In this document: positions 5,248-6,613 of the stretch, in pieces
Position numbering within the stretch: the stretch's first letter is position 1
How the letters are laid out: the number at the start of each line of letters is the position of its first letter
Assembly: GCA_030667105.1 (NCBI GenBank)
Contig: DAOUWN010000125.1
Location: 1-6,613, forward strand
DNA length: 6,613 bases
Direction: 5' to 3'
Origin: Deltaproteobacteria bacterium
Lineage (GTDB): Bacteria > Desulfobacterota > Desulfobacteria > C00003060
Made by a program: the position numbers and the translations under genes
The notes under the pieces: model-generated
Databases searched by the model: none
Seen by the model: only the letters and a program-made list of their open reading frames with translations
What the model was told of the DNA's origin: nothing

Positions 5248-6613
5248 ATGTTCAACCGACACTTCCAACAAGAGCTGGCCAATTTGAGAGACCTGGGAGA
5301 GGCTTTTTCCAAGGCCCACCCGGCCGTAGCGCCCATGTTGATCGGCCCCACGGCAGACCCGGATGTGGAGCGCCTTCTGGAAGGGGTGGCCTTTTTAACG
5401 GCCCTGTTGCGGGAAAAGCTCGATGATGACTTTCCGGAAATCATCCACGAACTCACCCGATTGATATGGCCACACTACTTGCGGCCTATCCCCTCCACAA
5501 CGATTGTGGCTTTCCGTCCCAAGCCCACGGTCAAGGAACCGGCGACCATTCCGGCCGGAATTCAGATCTCTTCAGTGAATGTAGAGGAGACGAACTGTCT
5601 TTTTGAAACCTGCTACAATGTAGAGCTTCAGCCCCTTCGGATTCTGGACGCTTCCTTTGAGGAGGCATCCGGCCGACCGCCTGCGGTGAAGGTTCTCTTC
5701 GAGTTGCTTGGGCCAAAGCTTTCCGACTGGAAGCCAAAAGCCCTTCGGCTCCATCTGGCAGGCGGTTATGGGGATGCGGCAGATCTTTATTTGCTGCTTC
5801 GAAACTACGTGAAACATATTGTGGTTAAACCGGCGGAAGGGGGCAGTCCCCTGGTCCTTGCTCCAGAAGATTTGAGACCGGTAGGGTTTTCCGACGACGA
5901 GCAGTTGATCCCTTATCCCGGTCATTCGTTTCCCGGATATCGCGTCCTTCAGGAGTACTTTGTGCTGCCCGAGAAGTTCCTTTTCCTGGATCTTGTGGGG
6001 TGGGAACGTTGGAAGAATCCTGGAGAGGGCACCCGGTTTGAAATTCGTTTTGAGCTGGCATCTCCGCCTTTTCAGATGCCCCGGATCAAGAAAGAGTGTT
6101 TTGTCCTCGCTGCAACCCCGGTCGTCAATATCTTCCCCCATGACGCAGATCCAATCCGTCTGGATCATCGCTCACACGAATACCCGATTCGTCCTTCCGG
6201 AACGAGTGGGCATCAATACCAGGTCTATGGTCTTGAAAGTGTGACAGGATTCGTTCAAGGCACTGCCGAACAACGGATCTATACGCCTTTTGAGGCTTTT
6301 AATCCCAAATCCGAGTCCACCCCGGTCTATCATGTGAAACTCCGCAAATCACCGATTGAAGGTACTTACAAAGCTTCCTTGTCGGTTGCCTATTCCAAGG
6401 AGGCACAAGGGCCGTCGAGTGAAACACTTTCCATTCGGTTGTTTTGTACCAACGGATCGTTGCCCGAGAGTCTTCAAGTCGGAGATATATCGGTGCCCAC
6501 GAGCAGTTCCCCCGAATTTGCCGAATTTGAAAACATCCGTCCTCCGACAGCCAATGTGTTGCCTCCCCTGGGCGATAACCTTCTTTGGCGCTTGTTGTCT
6601 CACCTTTCTTTGA
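5248..6613 (+). CDS. tssF: TssF: T6SS baseplate protein, 3' end outside window
   Basis: TssF (ImpG/VasA family) forms, with TssG, the wedge of the T6SS baseplate and contacts TssK and TssE. The frame opens at ATG 5248; an in-frame TAA at 5227-5229 leaves this as the only ATG/GTG/TTG start that keeps the family's N-terminus. It stays open for 455 codons to the right edge. Motifs include RHFQQELANLRDLGEAFSKA (4-23), HPAVAPML (24-31), DPDVERLLEGVAFLTA (37-52), REKLDDDFPEI (55-65) and WPHYLRPIPS (74-83), then GYRVLQEYFVLPEKFLFLDL (229-248), VVNIFPHDADPIRLDHR (292-308) and LLWRLLSHLSL (445-455) at the window end, where the family usually continues with NYLSL. The full family protein is about 580-620 residues, so roughly a quarter is missing. 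The ribosome-binding site is weak (only GAAACGAG nearby), fitting a low-copy part. Confidence 0.95.
   Translation, partial: MFNRHFQQELANLRDLGEAFSKAHPAVAPMLIGPTADPDVERLLEGVAFLTALLREKLDDDFPEIIHELTRLIWPHYLRPIPSTTIVAFRPKPTVKEPATIPAGIQISSVNVEETNCLFETCYNVELQPLRILDASFEEASGRPPAVKVLFELLGPKLSDWKPKALRLHLAGGYGDAADLYLLLRNYVKHIVVKPAEGGSPLVLAPEDLRPVGFSDDEQLIPYPGHSFPGYRVLQEYFVLPEKFLFLDLVGWERWKNPGEGTRFEIRFELASPPFQMPRIKKECFVLAATPVVNIFPHDADPIRLDHRSHEYPIRPSGTSGHQYQVYGLESVTGFVQGTAEQRIYTPFEAFNPKSESTPVYHVKLRKSPIEGTYKASLSVAYSKEAQGPSSETLSIRLFCTNGSLPESLQVGDISVPTSSSPEFAEFENIRPPTANVLPPLGDNLLWRLLSHLSL

Noticed and set aside
5136..5426. A 96-codon plus-strand frame starting at a TTG right after the tssE stop
   Set aside because: It overlaps the tssF N-terminus in another frame, has no ribosome-binding site, and its product shows no family pattern.
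5572..6168. A 198-codon minus-strand open frame opposite tssF
   Set aside because: Overlaps tssF completely; tssF carries strong family motifs throughout this stretch, so the opposite frame is a shadow.

Overview
This window is the central part of a type VI secretion system (T6SS) operon. All supported genes are on the + strand, in the order tagF-like 3' end, tssA, tssB, tssC, hcp (tssD), tssE, tssF. The first gene is cut by the left edge and tssF by the right edge. Family assignments rest on protein motifs read by eye; no database was searched.

The base composition is mildly GC-rich and the Shine-Dalgarno sites are clear. Together with the tagF-tssA-tssB-tssC-hcp-tssE-tssF order, this suits a Gram-negative proteobacterium or member of the former Deltaproteobacteria (Desulfobacterota/Myxococcota). 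That taxonomic placement is inference. Nothing in the window (tRNA, integrase, insertion sequence, CRISPR) suggests a mobile-element boundary.

Layout: 1-259 is the C-terminus of a probable TagF/ImpM accessory protein. 316-1875 is TssA, which organises baseplate and sheath assembly. After an 80-base AT-rich gap, 1956-2444 is TssB and 2466-3950 is TssC, the two subunits of the contractile sheath. 3971-4459 is Hcp, the inner tube. A 229-base gap follows, with a strong 12-bp RNA hairpin and a short open frame that ends at an amber codon in phase with tssE. 4689-5135 is TssE, the gp25-like baseplate protein. A 112-base gap with a second clear inverted repeat leads to tssF (5248 to the window end), which stays open through the right edge.

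The genes work together: TssE and TssF (with TssG and TssK, not seen here) form the baseplate. Hcp hexamers stack into a tube and TssB/TssC polymerise around it as an extended sheath under TssA control. Contraction ejects the tube, and the ClpV ATPase (not seen here) recycles the sheath. The high-copy components (TssB, TssC, Hcp) have strong ribosome-binding sites closely spaced to the preceding gene. The low-copy baseplate genes follow long structured gaps and have weak ribosome-binding sites. The most interesting non-coding signals are therefore the two hairpin-bearing gaps. I see no evidence of a wholly new system; the protein content is a canonical T6SS.
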